NCBI RefSeq assembly: GCF_000400365.1
Contig: NZ_BAOG01000096.1
Location: 1 to 42,205 of the forward strand
DNA from: Vibrio jasicida CAIM 1864 = LMG 25398
GTDB lineage: Bacteria > Pseudomonadota > Gammaproteobacteria > Enterobacterales > Vibrionaceae
Direction: 5' to 3'
DNA length: 42,205 bases
The notes under the pieces are model-generated. The model was not told the DNA's origin, searched no databases, and saw nothing but the letters and a program-made list of their open reading frames with translations. Position numbers and translations under genes: made by a program. Below, piece after piece: positions 7,590 through 16,352 of the stretch (its first letter is position 1; the number at the start of each line of letters is the position of its first letter).

Positions 7590-8996
7590 TTATTTGCCTA
7601 TTTTGAGTAATGGCAGAGTAATCGTGACTCGTAAACCACCCAATGGGCTGCGACTTGCGATAATCGAACCGCTGTGTTGGCGGATGGCACTTTCGGTAAT
7701 GGTTAAACCAAGACCGGTACCGCCAGAATGACGATCACGGGCTGTCGAGACTCGGTAAAATGGGCGGAAGATGGCTTCTAATTCTTCTTCAGGCACACCT
7801 TCACCGTTGTCATCTACAATGATGTTCAAGGTGTCTGCGCTGTCTTGAATGTCGATCCTCACTTCATCTTTGCCATAGTAAATCGCATTACGAATGATGT
7901 TTTCTACCGCACTCATCAGTAGTTTTGGATTGCCAGAAATGCTGCGTTCAGGAAGGTTAGAGTAGTTCAATACTTTGCCCATTTGTTCGGCTTCAAACTG
8001 CGCATCCTTAATAATCTCTTCCCACAAACTTACTATTGGCTGAGTCTCGCGCGTCATGTGACTGTTCACTTGCATGCGTGACAATTCGAGTAGTTCGGCG
8101 ATCATCTGCTCTAAACGTTGCGCTTCGGTGTCGATTCGGGTCAACTCTGGACTTTCCCCTTGCTTACGAGTCGCCAGCGCACTTGCCATACGCAAGCGAG
8201 TCAAAGGCGAACGTAACTCATGTGAAATGTCTGAGAGTAAACGCTGCTGGCCAGAAATCATCTGATTCACAGCCTCGACCATTTGGTTGAAGCTGGTTCC
8301 GGCTTGACGAAACTCGGTGGTGCCTTTCTCTAGGTTCGGATCGATGACAAACTCACCTTTCGCGACGCGTTGCGCTGCACTTTCCAAGCGTCGAGCGGGT
8401 TGGCTCAAAGCCCACGCTAACCAAAGCAATAACGGAGTACTCACGAGCATAACTGCAAGCAGCAATTGCAATGGGTGATCGAACAGGCGCAACATGATTG
8501 GTGGCGGCTCATTCCATTTAAAGCCGACGTACATCAACAGATCCGAATTGGCGATTTTGATTGGCACGGGGCCTGCGATCATGTAGCGACCGTAAAGCTT
8601 TTGCTTCGGTTGGGACTGATCTTCAATGCTAGTGACAAAGTTTTGTAGCGCACGTAGCTTGAAATCTCTGTGACCTGATGAAGTTGTCAGTACGTTGCCT
8701 TCGTGATCGGAAAAGAAGATACGTGGACGCGGATCATGTTTACTGCGTCGCTGACCTTCGATGCTGAACAAAATCTTGCCGAGGTTATCTTGTTTGCGAT
8801 ACTTCTTCTCGATACCGTCACGTATTTCAATCATACGCTGATAGTGGTCTTGCGGGATGTCGCGTGCTTTCCGTGGGTCAAGGTGTGGTAATGACAGCAC
8901 TGCCATCAGAACCAAAAACATGGTGAACCAAAAGATGGCAAAGATGCGTCCATACAAGCTGTTTATCTTCGGCAGTTTGAAGCGTGGTGCTCGCAT
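7590..8996 (-). CDS. cpxA: Envelope-stress sensor histidine kinase CpxA
   Basis: Membrane sensor kinase/phosphatase for misfolded envelope proteins; phosphorylates CpxR. In 468 residues there is a membrane helix (about 15-37), a periplasmic sensor domain (about 40-175), a second helix (about 177-198) and a HAMP linker. The H box is SDISHELRSPLTRLR with the phosphorylated His at 259. The N box (ENIIRNAIYY), G1 (DDNGEGVP) and G2 (GGTGLGLTI) follow. The ATG overlaps the cpxR stop by one base (TAATG) and has a strong GGAGG site, so the two are translationally coupled. Confidence 0.96.
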   Translation of the reverse strand: MRAPRFKLPKINSLYGRIFAIFWFTMFLVLMAVLSLPHLDPRKARDIPQDHYQRMIEIRDGIEKKYRKQDNLGKILFSIEGQRRSKHDPRPRIFFSDHEGNVLTTSSGHRDFKLRALQNFVTSIEDQSQPKQKLYGRYMIAGPVPIKIANSDLLMYVGFKWNEPPPIMLRLFDHPLQLLLAVMLVSTPLLLWLAWALSQPARRLESAAQRVAKGEFVIDPNLEKGTTEFRQAGTSFNQMVEAVNQMISGQQRLLSDISHELRSPLTRLRMASALATRKQGESPELTRIDTEAQRLEQMIAELLELSRMQVNSHMTRETQPIVSLWEEIIKDAQFEAEQMGKVLNYSNLPERSISGNPKLLMSAVENIIRNAIYYGKDEVRIDIQDSADTLNIIVDDNGEGVPEEELEAIFRPFYRVSTARDRHSGGTGLGLTITESAIRQHSGSIIASRSPLGGLRVTITLPLLKIGK

Positions 8997-9685
8997 TAAT
9001 CCTCCTCAATCAGCATGTAGCCGCGCCCGCGTAGCGTTTTAATACGAGGCTTACCGTTACTTTGGTCTGGCAATTTTTTACGTAGGTTGGATACGTGCAT
9101 ATCGATCGCACGATCAAACGCGGCTAAGCGCTTGCCAAGTACATCTAAGCTCAAGGCTTCTTTAGTTAGCACTTGCCCAGGGTTTTGCACAAAGTGTGTC
9201 AGAAGAGCAAACTCTGTCGTCGTTAAATCTAACAACGTCTGTTCGCAGTATGCTTCTTGTTTGCCAGGGAAGAGTTTGATTTCTTGGTACTCAATGCAGT
9301 CACTGTTTTTCGCGCTCTTCTGGGTGCTGCTGGTACGGCGCAAAATCGCCCGGATCCGAGCGAGTAATTCGCGGTCGCTAAACGGTTTTGGTAGGTAATC
9401 ATCGGCACCCAGTTCTAGGCCGATAACGCGGTCTATCTCTTCGCCTTTCGCCGTTAGCATAAGCACTGGCGTCTCCCAGTTTTCGCGCAGGCGTTTTAGG
9501 GTTTCCATTCCATTGAGTTTTGGCATCATGACATCGAGCAAAATAAGGTCAATTTCATCAGTGACAGCCGCGAGGCCTGCTTCTCCATCGTTGGCTTCAC
9601 TGACGTTAAAACCTTCAAAGCTCAGTACCTCTTTAAGCAGACTGGTTAGCTCGGTATCATCATCAATCAAAAGAATGTTCGCCAT
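8996..9685 (-). CDS. cpxR: Envelope-stress response regulator CpxR
   Basis: OmpR-family transcription factor phosphorylated by CpxA; it activates periplasmic folding and protease genes. Receiver domain residues 1-115 have the acidic pocket D8-D9-D10, phosphoacceptor D51 (LLDVMMPK), T78 and K100 (YLPKPF). The C-terminal winged helix (about 130-229) ends in RGRGYML. Length 229 fits E. coli CpxR (232). First gene of cpxRA; divergent from cpxP across a region that contains a CpxR box, so autoregulation is likely. Confidence 0.97.
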   Translation of the reverse strand: MANILLIDDDTELTSLLKEVLSFEGFNVSEANDGEAGLAAVTDEIDLILLDVMMPKLNGMETLKRLRENWETPVLMLTAKGEEIDRVIGLELGADDYLPKPFSDRELLARIRAILRRTSSTQKSAKNSDCIEYQEIKLFPGKQEAYCEQTLLDLTTTEFALLTHFVQNPGQVLTKEALSLDVLGKRLAAFDRAIDMHVSNLRKKLPDQSNGKPRIKTLRGRGYMLIEED

Positions 9686-9876
9686 TTGAGTACCTATTTA
9701 TGATTCGTGGTTGCTTTAATATTACATGGGAATGATAGGTAACGAAGAGTGTAAAAATCACTCTTTACGATTCTTTACGGTCTCTATACGTCGCTTTACC
9801 TAGTAGGTCGTATTCTACACTCAAGCGCTGTGAGAACAGCTCAGAAGAATCACTAACCTGTGTAAGGAATCAAATT
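9686..9876. promoter_or_regulatory. cpxR-cpxP divergent promoter region with CpxR box
   Basis: TTTAC-GATTC-TTTAC at 9764-9778 is, on the minus strand, GTAAA-N5-GTAAA, a perfect match to the CpxR consensus. A third TTTAC (9794-9798) follows on the plus strand. A GAGTG/CACTC inverted repeat (9747-9763) abuts the box. The arrangement fits one operator serving both cpxRA and cpxP. Confidence 0.85.
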
Positions 9877-10386
9877 ATGAAAACTGCAAAGAAACTAGTA
9901 CTGGCTGCTGTTGTTCTACCACTAACTCTAGGTACAGCGAGCGCATTCGCATTTGGTGGTAAAGATCATAAAGGCCATCGCGGTGAATGCGGCAAAGGTA
10001 TGGACCGTGGCATCATGCGTCAACTAGACCTGACTGATGCACAGAAAGACCAGCTAAAAGAAATGCGTGAAGCTAACAAAGCGGCGATGAAAGCAAAATT
10101 CGCAGATGGTCACGAAGCACACATGGCAGAGCGTCAAGCGCATCACGATAAAGTTCAAGCACTTCTATTGGCTGATAACTTCGATGAAGCCGCAGCAAAC
10201 GACCTAGCAAAAGAGATGGTTGAGAAGCAAACTGAGCGTCGCGTTAAGATGCTAGAGAAGAAACACCAAATGCTGAGCGTGCTGACTCCTGAGCAAAAAA
10301 CAAAATATGTTGAGCTACAAAAAGAGCGTCACCAAGAGTGTGGCGAAAAAATGCAAAAACGCATGCACAAGCACCACAACAGCTAA
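9877..10386 (+). CDS. cpxP: Periplasmic CpxP/Spy-family chaperone
   Basis: Periplasmic inhibitor of CpxA and folding adaptor. The 169-residue product has a signal peptide (about 1-25, ending near AFAFG) and the two LTxxQ motifs of the family: LTDAQ at 52-56 and LTPEQ at 136-140, in an all-helical, charged protein. Both ends are unusually rich in possible metal ligands: HKGHRGEC around C38, and HQEC (C155) followed by MHKHHNS at the C terminus. This recalls the ZraP branch, but the divergent position opposite cpxRA and the CpxR box make CpxP the better call. fieF follows after a terminator. Confidence 0.88.
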   Translation: MKTAKKLVLAAVVLPLTLGTASAFAFGGKDHKGHRGECGKGMDRGIMRQLDLTDAQKDQLKEMREANKAAMKAKFADGHEAHMAERQAHHDKVQALLLADNFDEAAANDLAKEMVEKQTERRVKMLEKKHQMLSVLTPEQKTKYVELQKERHQECGEKMQKRMHKHHNS

Positions 10387-10408
10387 TCGCTGAAAGATAA
10401 AGTAAAAG

Positions 10409-10434
10409 AGGTAGCCTGAGTGCTGCCTTTTTTT
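10409..10434 (+). terminator. Terminator of cpxP
   Basis: AGGTAGC (10409-10415), six-base loop, GCTGCCT (10422-10428), then T run to 10434; 7-bp stem with one G-U pair. Confidence 0.85.
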
Positions 10435-10509
10435 GATCTTGGCGATTTCATACTCATTCAATAATTCTCAAGGTATACTCAAAGTACGGTTTGAGTTAAC
10501 TCTTTGATT

Positions 10510-11418
10510 ATGAAACACGAATATGCACGTTTAGTCACGACCGCTGCTTGGACGGCGACCATTGTCGCGACGATTCTTTTAATAGTAAAAGTCATTACTT
10601 GGTGGGTGACGGGCTCTGTCAGTCTGCTTGCTTCCTTGATTGACTCGATGCTGGATATCGCCGCATCGGTCGTGAACCTTATTGTTGTACGCTATTCACT
10701 ACAACCCGCTGATAGAGAACATACTTTTGGCCATGGTAAAGCGGAGTCGCTAGCAGCACTGGCGCAGGCAATGTTTATTTCTGGTTCTGCTGTCTTCTTG
10801 ATTCTTAATGGTATTGAGCGATTTTTCCGTCCACATGAGCTGAATTCACCTGAGCTAGGGGTTTATGTCTCTCTATTCGCTATGGTCGTTACTTTTGGGC
10901 TCGTGATGTTCCAAAAGCATGTGGTACGTAAAACGGGTAGCCAAGCGATTGCTGCTGACTCACTGCATTATCAAACCGATTTATACATGAATGGCGCCAT
11001 CATGGTGGCTTTAGGATTGAGCTATTTTGGGGTAACGCAAGCCGATGCAGTGTTTGCGGTGGGGATTGGTATCTTCATTTTGTACAGCGCTTTCAAGATG
11101 GTCAGCGAAGCGATTCAGACATTGCTCGATAGAAAGCTACCAGATGAAGAACTGGAGCAGATCCGTGAAGCCTGCATCAATGTTGAAGGTGTGTTAGGAG
11201 TCCATCAGCTAAGAACTCGCATGTCTGGGCCGACGCGCTTTATTCAGTTGCATTTAGAGTTGGATGATCATCTACCTTTAATAAAAGCCCATCATATTGC
11301 CGATAAAGTTGAAGATAATTTGTTGGCGCTTTTCCCGGAAGCGGACGTCTTGATCCATCAGGATCCGTTGTCGGTCGTCTTTGGACCAGAGAAAGAACAA
11401 AAGGCGCAAGATTGGTAG
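10510..11418 (+). CDS. fieF: Cation-efflux pump FieF (CDF family)
   Basis: Inner-membrane proton-coupled exporter of Zn2+ and Fe2+. It is a 302-residue CDF protein with six membrane helices. The metal-site DxxxD motifs are SLIDSMLDIAAS (about residues 44-55) and HYQTDLYMNGA (about 154-164), the HTFGHGKAESLAAL block is typical, and the C-terminal cytoplasmic ferredoxin-like domain ends with LIHQDPLSVV. It aligns with E. coli FieF throughout. I start at the ATG at 10510; a TTG two codons earlier is unlikely. The order cpxP-fieF-pfkA is the same as in E. coli. No strong Shine-Dalgarno is seen. Confidence 0.95.
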   Translation: MKHEYARLVTTAAWTATIVATILLIVKVITWWVTGSVSLLASLIDSMLDIAASVVNLIVVRYSLQPADREHTFGHGKAESLAALAQAMFISGSAVFLILNGIERFFRPHELNSPELGVYVSLFAMVVTFGLVMFQKHVVRKTGSQAIAADSLHYQTDLYMNGAIMVALGLSYFGVTQADAVFAVGIGIFILYSAFKMVSEAIQTLLDRKLPDEELEQIREACINVEGVLGVHQLRTRMSGPTRFIQLHLELDDHLPLIKAHHIADKVEDNLLALFPEADVLIHQDPLSVVFGPEKEQKAQDW

Positions 11419-11703
11419 CGGTCGAAAAATCAGACCAAGCGTAACGACAAATAGGCGCTTATTGGCTATCTTTCCATCACTACTTACTAAGAATCGTGAT
11501 CCTGATGTGAATCAACGAAGTTGCAAAGAGAAACTGTAATACTCTTACATAAGTAGAAAAGTTACATAAAAAAGTGTGTTTTCATTGGTATTCCTGTAGA
11601 GGAAATGTAACATAACGCACAGTTCTGGATTATGCAGGTTGCTTGGTAACAAGGGGCCTAGAAGAAAATTAAATAAATTGATTGCCAAAGATCGAGGGTG
11701 AGC
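11419..11703 (+). promoter_or_regulatory. fieF-pfkA intergenic region, pfkA promoter
   Basis: This 285-bp gap holds no ORF worth calling. TTACATAA occurs twice 17 bp apart (11545-11552, 11562-11569). A possible promoter is TTGGTA (11586-11591), 17-nt spacer, TAACAT (11609-11614), but both hexamers are only 4/6. No obvious terminator follows fieF. Confidence 0.35.
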
Positions 11704-12666
11704 ATGATTAAGAAGATCGGTGTTTTAACAAGTGGCGGTGACGCACCTGGTATGAACGCAGCAGTACGCGGCGTAGTTCGTACAGCACTATCTGAGGGAT
11801 TGGAAGTTTACGGTGTTTACGATGGCTACCTAGGTCTTTACGAAGGCCGCATCGAGAAGCTAGATCGTTCTAGCGTTTCAGATGTGATCAACAAGGGTGG
11901 TACATTCCTAGGCTCTGCACGTTTCCCTGAATTCAAAGAAGTGGAAGTTCGTGAACAAGCGATTGAGAACCTGAAAAAGCACGGTATCGATGCACTTGTT
12001 GTTATCGGTGGTGACGGCTCTTACATGGGTGCTAAGAAACTGACTGAAATGGGCTACCCATGTATCGGTCTACCAGGCACAATCGATAACGATATCGCAG
12101 GTACGGATTACACAATCGGTTACCTAACTGCACTAAACACAGTTATCGATGCAATTGACCGTCTACGTGACACGTCTTCTTCTCACCAACGTATTTCTAT
12201 CGTAGAAATCATGGGTCGTCACTGTGGTGACCTTACTCTGATGTCTGCAATTGCTGGTGGTTGTGAATACATCATCACGCCAGAAACTGGCCTAGATAAA
12301 GACAAGCTAATCAGCAACATCCAAGATGGCATCTCAAAAGGTAAGAAGCATGCGATCATCGCACTTACTGAGCTGATGATGGATGCAAACGAACTAGCGA
12401 AAGAGATCGAAGCTGCGACAGGTCGTGAGACTCGTGCGACGGTTCTTGGTCACATCCAACGTGGTGGCCGCCCAACAGCGTTCGACCGTGTTTTAGCATC
12501 TCGCATGGGTAACTACGCGGTTCATCTACTAATGGAAGGCCATGGCGGTCGTTGTGTTGGTATCGTGAAGGAGCAGCTAGTTCACCACGACATCATCGAT
12601 GCAATCGAGAACATGAAGCGTCCAGTACGTAACGACCTATACCAAGTTGCTGAAGAGCTATTCTAA
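11704..12666 (+). CDS. pfkA: ATP-dependent 6-phosphofructokinase
   Basis: Committed step of glycolysis: fructose 6-phosphate + ATP to fructose 1,6-bisphosphate. The 320-residue length equals E. coli PfkA. Seen are the ATP-binding GGDAPGMNAAVRG (about 11-23), GGDGSY (about 102-107), catalytic PGTIDND (about 123-129, Asp of TIDND as base), and the effector/substrate segments MGRHCGDL and GHIQRGGRPTAFDR. The ATG at 11704 with GAGGG just upstream is the start; a GTG two codons earlier is also in frame. The strong codon bias towards optimal codons suggests high expression. Confidence 0.97.
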   Translation: MIKKIGVLTSGGDAPGMNAAVRGVVRTALSEGLEVYGVYDGYLGLYEGRIEKLDRSSVSDVINKGGTFLGSARFPEFKEVEVREQAIENLKKHGIDALVVIGGDGSYMGAKKLTEMGYPCIGLPGTIDNDIAGTDYTIGYLTALNTVIDAIDRLRDTSSSHQRISIVEIMGRHCGDLTLMSAIAGGCEYIITPETGLDKDKLISNIQDGISKGKKHAIIALTELMMDANELAKEIEAATGRETRATVLGHIQRGGRPTAFDRVLASRMGNYAVHLLMEGHGGRCVGIVKEQLVHHDIIDAIENMKRPVRNDLYQVAEELF

Positions 12667-12689
12667 GCAACTGGTTAAACTCAGAATCA

Positions 12690-12718
12690 AAAAAACCGCG
12701 GTTATCCGCGGTTTTTTA
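12690..12718. terminator. Bidirectional terminator between pfkA and the MATE gene
   Basis: AAAACCGCGG (12692-12701), TTAT loop, CCGCGGTTTT (12706-12715), flanked by A and T runs. It can end pfkA on plus and the MATE gene on minus. Confidence 0.93.
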
Positions 12719-12741
12719 TTATCTAACGTTTACGCTGATGG

Positions 12742-14112
12742 TTAGTGTTCTGCCAATGTTATTCTTCGCTCACGCAGTGCAAACCAATACCCTAATAGCC
12801 CGCCCATCGTATTCCCCAGCGCAATACCAATAAACAAACCTTCAATGCCATAAACGTGGCTACCAATCCAAGCTGCAGGCAAGGTAAATACGAATAAACG
12901 CATGAAGCTCCATTGGAAGGCGCGCATTGGTTTGTGCATTGCGTTGTAGCCACTGACTAGCATCATCACAATCCCTTGGAAGCCATAACTAAATGGCACC
13001 ACCAATAGGTAATGCCAAAGCAGATCTTTTACGGCGGCTTCCTGAGAGAACAAGGCTGCAAGAGGAATACTGAGTGGCACCATCATCAAGAAGATAAACC
13101 CTTGGAAGAGAACTGCGAACCGCATGCTGAGGAACCAACCGGAAAAGGCTCGAGCAGGATTACTTGCCCCAAAGTTCTGTGCCATAAATGGGGTGAGAGC
13201 GGAAGTGAGAGACATTAAAACCAACAACAGAATCGATTCAATTCGCTGAGCTGCGCCATAAGCTGCTACTGCAGCTGTCCCATGACTTGAAAGCAACATC
13301 ATCAGGATTGCGCCCGATAATGGGTTCATTGCATTGGAGAGCGCTGCAGGAGTGCCGATTTTTAACGTTTGTTGCCAGTCTTGTTTGATGAATTGCCATT
13401 GCGGCGGGGCAAGTAGCTTCTCACGTTTGACCAGTAGGTAAAGCGAACCGCATAACGCGCCAAACCAACTGAAGGCACTAGCAATCGCCGCGCCTTGGAT
13501 GCCCAATTCAGGGAAGGGCCCGTAACCAAAGATAAGCAATGGATCGAGAATACCGTTGATAAGCCCTGCCAGCATCATGATTTTAGCTGGAGTTTTGGTA
13601 TCGCCGGTTGCGCGAATCGCACTATTGCCCGCCATTGGAATTACCAACAGAGGAATAGTGAGATACCAAACCTGCATATACTGTGCGATCAGCGGAATAG
13701 AATCTTCTTTCGCGCCCAAGAAGCTGAACAGCGGCTCGATAGTAAAAAAGCCTAGTGTTGAGGCGATCATCACCAGCACAACTGCCAGCAATAACCCGTG
13801 GCTGGTAAAGCGAGCAGCTTGAGGAGCATGGCCTTGACCTAACAGTCTACCAATATTGGTAGAAAGCCCCATGCCGATGCCCATGGTGATGCAGTTCACT
13901 GCAAAGGTGACGGGAAAAGTGTAACTGATTGCTGCTAGGGCTTCTGTACCCAGCAACGAGATAAAAAAAGTATCGACCAAGTTAAACATCAAAATGGCAA
14001 TCATGCCCATCGTCATCGGGATGGTCATTTTGCGTAAGGTGTCAGGAATGGGCGCGGTCAACAAACCATGCTTATCTTCGGCCTGATTGTCCGGCTTGTT
14101 TTTTTCCAACAT
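12742..14112 (-). CDS. MATE family multidrug/Na+ exporter
   Basis: Twelve-helix inner-membrane exporter of the MATE family, 456 residues, exchanging cationic compounds for Na+ or H+. Family features include an N-terminal half with FNLVDTFFISLLGTEALAAIS and GMGLSTNIGRLLGQG, the mid-protein GNSAIRATGDTKTP, and a second half with AAYGAAQRIES and TPFMAQNFGA. The halves show the usual internal repeat. It is most like the NorM/VcmB-type Vibrio members, but I cannot assign one paralogue. Monocistronic, divergent from groES and convergent with pfkA. Confidence 0.9.
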   Translation of the reverse strand: MLEKNKPDNQAEDKHGLLTAPIPDTLRKMTIPMTMGMIAILMFNLVDTFFISLLGTEALAAISYTFPVTFAVNCITMGIGMGLSTNIGRLLGQGHAPQAARFTSHGLLLAVVLVMIASTLGFFTIEPLFSFLGAKEDSIPLIAQYMQVWYLTIPLLVIPMAGNSAIRATGDTKTPAKIMMLAGLINGILDPLLIFGYGPFPELGIQGAAIASAFSWFGALCGSLYLLVKREKLLAPPQWQFIKQDWQQTLKIGTPAALSNAMNPLSGAILMMLLSSHGTAAVAAYGAAQRIESILLLVLMSLTSALTPFMAQNFGASNPARAFSGWFLSMRFAVLFQGFIFLMMVPLSIPLAALFSQEAAVKDLLWHYLLVVPFSYGFQGIVMMLVSGYNAMHKPMRAFQWSFMRLFVFTLPAAWIGSHVYGIEGLFIGIALGNTMGGLLGYWFALRERRITLAEH

Positions 14113-14246
14113 TTTTGATGTCTATCTGGTGAGGGAAACGCAAGGATACAAGAAAGCGAGATAGTGGGCGAGTGAGCATTTCGCACGCAAACCGTTGCCT
14201 AGCTGCTGGTTATTTTAACTAAGTCACAAAAAATTCACGTCTACCC

Positions 14247-14275
14247 CTTGGGATCGTTAGGTTTGCCCCTTATAT
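14247..14275 (+). promoter_or_regulatory. Sigma-32 heat-shock promoter of groESL
   Basis: CTTGGGA (14247-14253), 12-nt spacer, CCCCTTATAT (14266-14275). This fits the RpoH consensus (CTTGAAA ... CCCCATNT). It lies about 65 nt upstream of the groES ATG. A small TGCCC/GGGCA hairpin is in the leader downstream. Confidence 0.82.
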
Positions 14276-14340
14276 AGTGATCACGTGCCCTACACGGGCA
14301 ATTATCAAATAAACATGAAAACTTTCAGGAGAGACGACCG

Positions 14341-14631
14341 ATGAACATTCGTCCATTACATGACCGAGTTATCGTAGAACGTAAAGAAGTTGAATCAAAG
14401 TCAGCGGGTGGCATCGTTCTAACTGGTTCTGCTGCGGAAAAATCGACACGTGGTGTTGTTCTAGCTGTAGGTAAAGGCCGCATTCTAGAAAACGGCACAG
14501 TGTTACCGTTGGACGTTAAAGTTGGTGATACCGTTATCTTCGCTGAAGGTTACGGCACAAAGACTGAAAAAATCGACGGCAAAGAAGTGCTAGTAATGTC
14601 TGAAAACGACATCATGGCAATCGTTGAGTAA
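14341..14631 (+). CDS. groES: Co-chaperonin GroES
   Basis: Heptameric lid of the GroEL folding chamber. The 96-residue protein begins MNIRPLHDRVIVER and contains the mobile-loop segment KSAGGIVLTGSAAEKSTRG (about 20-38), with the IVL GroEL-contact tripeptide. Preceded by AGGAG and the sigma-32 promoter; 74 nt before groEL in one operon. Confidence 0.98.
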   Translation: MNIRPLHDRVIVERKEVESKSAGGIVLTGSAAEKSTRGVVLAVGKGRILENGTVLPLDVKVGDTVIFAEGYGTKTEKIDGKEVLVMSENDIMAIVE

Positions 14632-14705
14632 TAGCAATCATTGAGTAATTTTTTGCTCTGATTCAAAAACGAAATCGAAAACAGAATTTAGAAAGGAAAT
14701 CAAAG

Positions 14706-16352
14706 ATGGCTGCTAAAGACGTTAAATTTGGTAATGACGCACGAGTTAAAATGCTAGAAGGCGTAAACGTTCTAGCGGACGCAGTAAAAGTAACACTGGG
14801 TCCTAAAGGTCGTAACGTTGTTCTAGACAAATCTTTTGGTGCACCAACGATCACCAAAGATGGTGTATCAGTAGCGCGTGAAATTGAACTGGAAGATAAA
14901 TTCCAGAACATGGGCGCACAAATGGTTAAAGAAGTTGCGTCTAAAGCAAACGACGCAGCGGGTGACGGTACAACAACAGCAACGGTTCTTGCTCAAGCTA
15001 TCATTACTGAAGGGTTGAAAGCAGTTGCTGCTGGTATGAACCCAATGGATCTTAAGCGTGGTATCGATAAAGCAGTTATCGCAGCGGTTGAGCAACTAAA
15101 AGAACTATCTGTTGAATGTAACGACACCAAAGCTATCGCACAGGTAGGTACTATCTCTGCAAACTCCGATGCAACAGTGGGTAACATCATTGCTGAAGCG
15201 ATGGAAAAAGTAGGCCGTGATGGCGTGATTACCGTAGAAGAAGGTCAGGCTCTACAAGATGAGCTAGACGTAGTAGAAGGCATGCAGTTCGACCGCGGTT
15301 ACCTATCTCCTTACTTCATCAACAACCAAGAAGCAGGCTCTGTTGATCTAGAAAGCCCATTCATCCTTCTAGTTGATAAGAAAATCTCGAACATTCGTGA
15401 GCTTCTTCCAACGCTAGAAGCCGTTGCTAAAGCGTCTCGTCCACTGCTTATCATCGCTGAAGATGTAGAAGGCGAAGCACTAGCAACGCTAGTAGTAAAC
15501 AACATGCGTGGTATTGTGAAAGTCGCTGCTGTTAAAGCTCCTGGTTTCGGCGATCGTCGTAAAGCAATGCTACAAGATATCGCTATCCTAACTGGCGGTA
15601 TCGTGATTTCGGAAGAGATCGGTCTAGAGCTTGAAAAAGTAACGCTAGAAGATCTAGGTCAAGCTAAACGTGTAACTATCACTAAAGAAAACTCAACCAT
15701 CATCGATGGTGCGGGTGAAGAAGCGATGATCCAAGGTCGCGTTGCTCAAATTCGTCAACAAATCGAAGACGCAACATCAGACTACGACAAAGAAAAGCTT
15801 CAAGAACGTGTTGCTAAGCTAGCTGGCGGCGTTGCAGTAATCAAAGTTGGTGCAGCAACTGAAGTTGAAATGAAAGAGAAGAAAGACCGCGTAGAAGATG
15901 CACTTCACGCAACTCGCGCAGCGGTTGAAGAAGGTGTCGTTGCTGGTGGTGGTGTTGCACTTATCCGCGCTGCATCTAAAGTTGCTGGTCTTGAAGGCGA
16001 CAATGAAGAGCAAAACGTAGGTATCCGTGTTGCACTACGTGCAATGGAAGCACCTATCCGTCAAATCACTAAGAACGCGGGTGATGAAGAATCTGTGGTT
16101 GCTAACAATGTTCGTGCTGGCGAAGGTAACTATGGTTACAACGCAGCAACGGGCGAATACGGCGACATGATTGCAATGGGTATCCTAGATCCAACGAAAG
16201 TAACTCGTTCTGCTCTACAATTCGCAGCATCAGTAGCGGGTCTAATGATCACGACTGAAGCGATGGTGACTGACCTACCACAAAAAGAAAGCGCAGGCAT
16301 GCCTGACATGGGTGGTATGGGCGGTATGGGGGGTATGGGCGGCATGATGTAA
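14706..16352 (+). CDS. groEL: Chaperonin GroEL
   Basis: Tetradecameric ATP-dependent folding chamber. At 548 residues it matches the E. coli length. Seen are MAAKDVKFGNDAR at the start, the ATP-site GDGTTTATVLAQ (about 86-97), the apical domain in the middle, and GGGVALIRA (about 413-421) with the conserved second nucleotide contact. The tail is the standard disordered GGM repeat after MPDMGG. The upstream AGAAAGGA serves as ribosome site. Paired with groES, so it is the housekeeping copy; some vibrios have a second groEL elsewhere. Confidence 0.98.
   Translation: MAAKDVKFGNDARVKMLEGVNVLADAVKVTLGPKGRNVVLDKSFGAPTITKDGVSVAREIELEDKFQNMGAQMVKEVASKANDAAGDGTTTATVLAQAIITEGLKAVAAGMNPMDLKRGIDKAVIAAVEQLKELSVECNDTKAIAQVGTISANSDATVGNIIAEAMEKVGRDGVITVEEGQALQDELDVVEGMQFDRGYLSPYFINNQEAGSVDLESPFILLVDKKISNIRELLPTLEAVAKASRPLLIIAEDVEGEALATLVVNNMRGIVKVAAVKAPGFGDRRKAMLQDIAILTGGIVISEEIGLELEKVTLEDLGQAKRVTITKENSTIIDGAGEEAMIQGRVAQIRQQIEDATSDYDKEKLQERVAKLAGGVAVIKVGAATEVEMKEKKDRVEDALHATRAAVEEGVVAGGGVALIRAASKVAGLEGDNEEQNVGIRVALRAMEAPIRQITKNAGDEESVVANNVRAGEGNYGYNAATGEYGDMIAMGILDPTKVTRSALQFAASVAGLMITTEAMVTDLPQKESAGMPDMGGMGGMGGMGGMM

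Noticed and set aside
14663..16345. Several minus-strand frames opposite groEL
   Set aside because: They arise from the strong codon bias of groEL; compositions rich in Ser/Ala/Thr with no motif.
16307..16349. Short tandem repeat at the end of groEL
   Set aside because: It encodes the normal GGM tail of GroEL.
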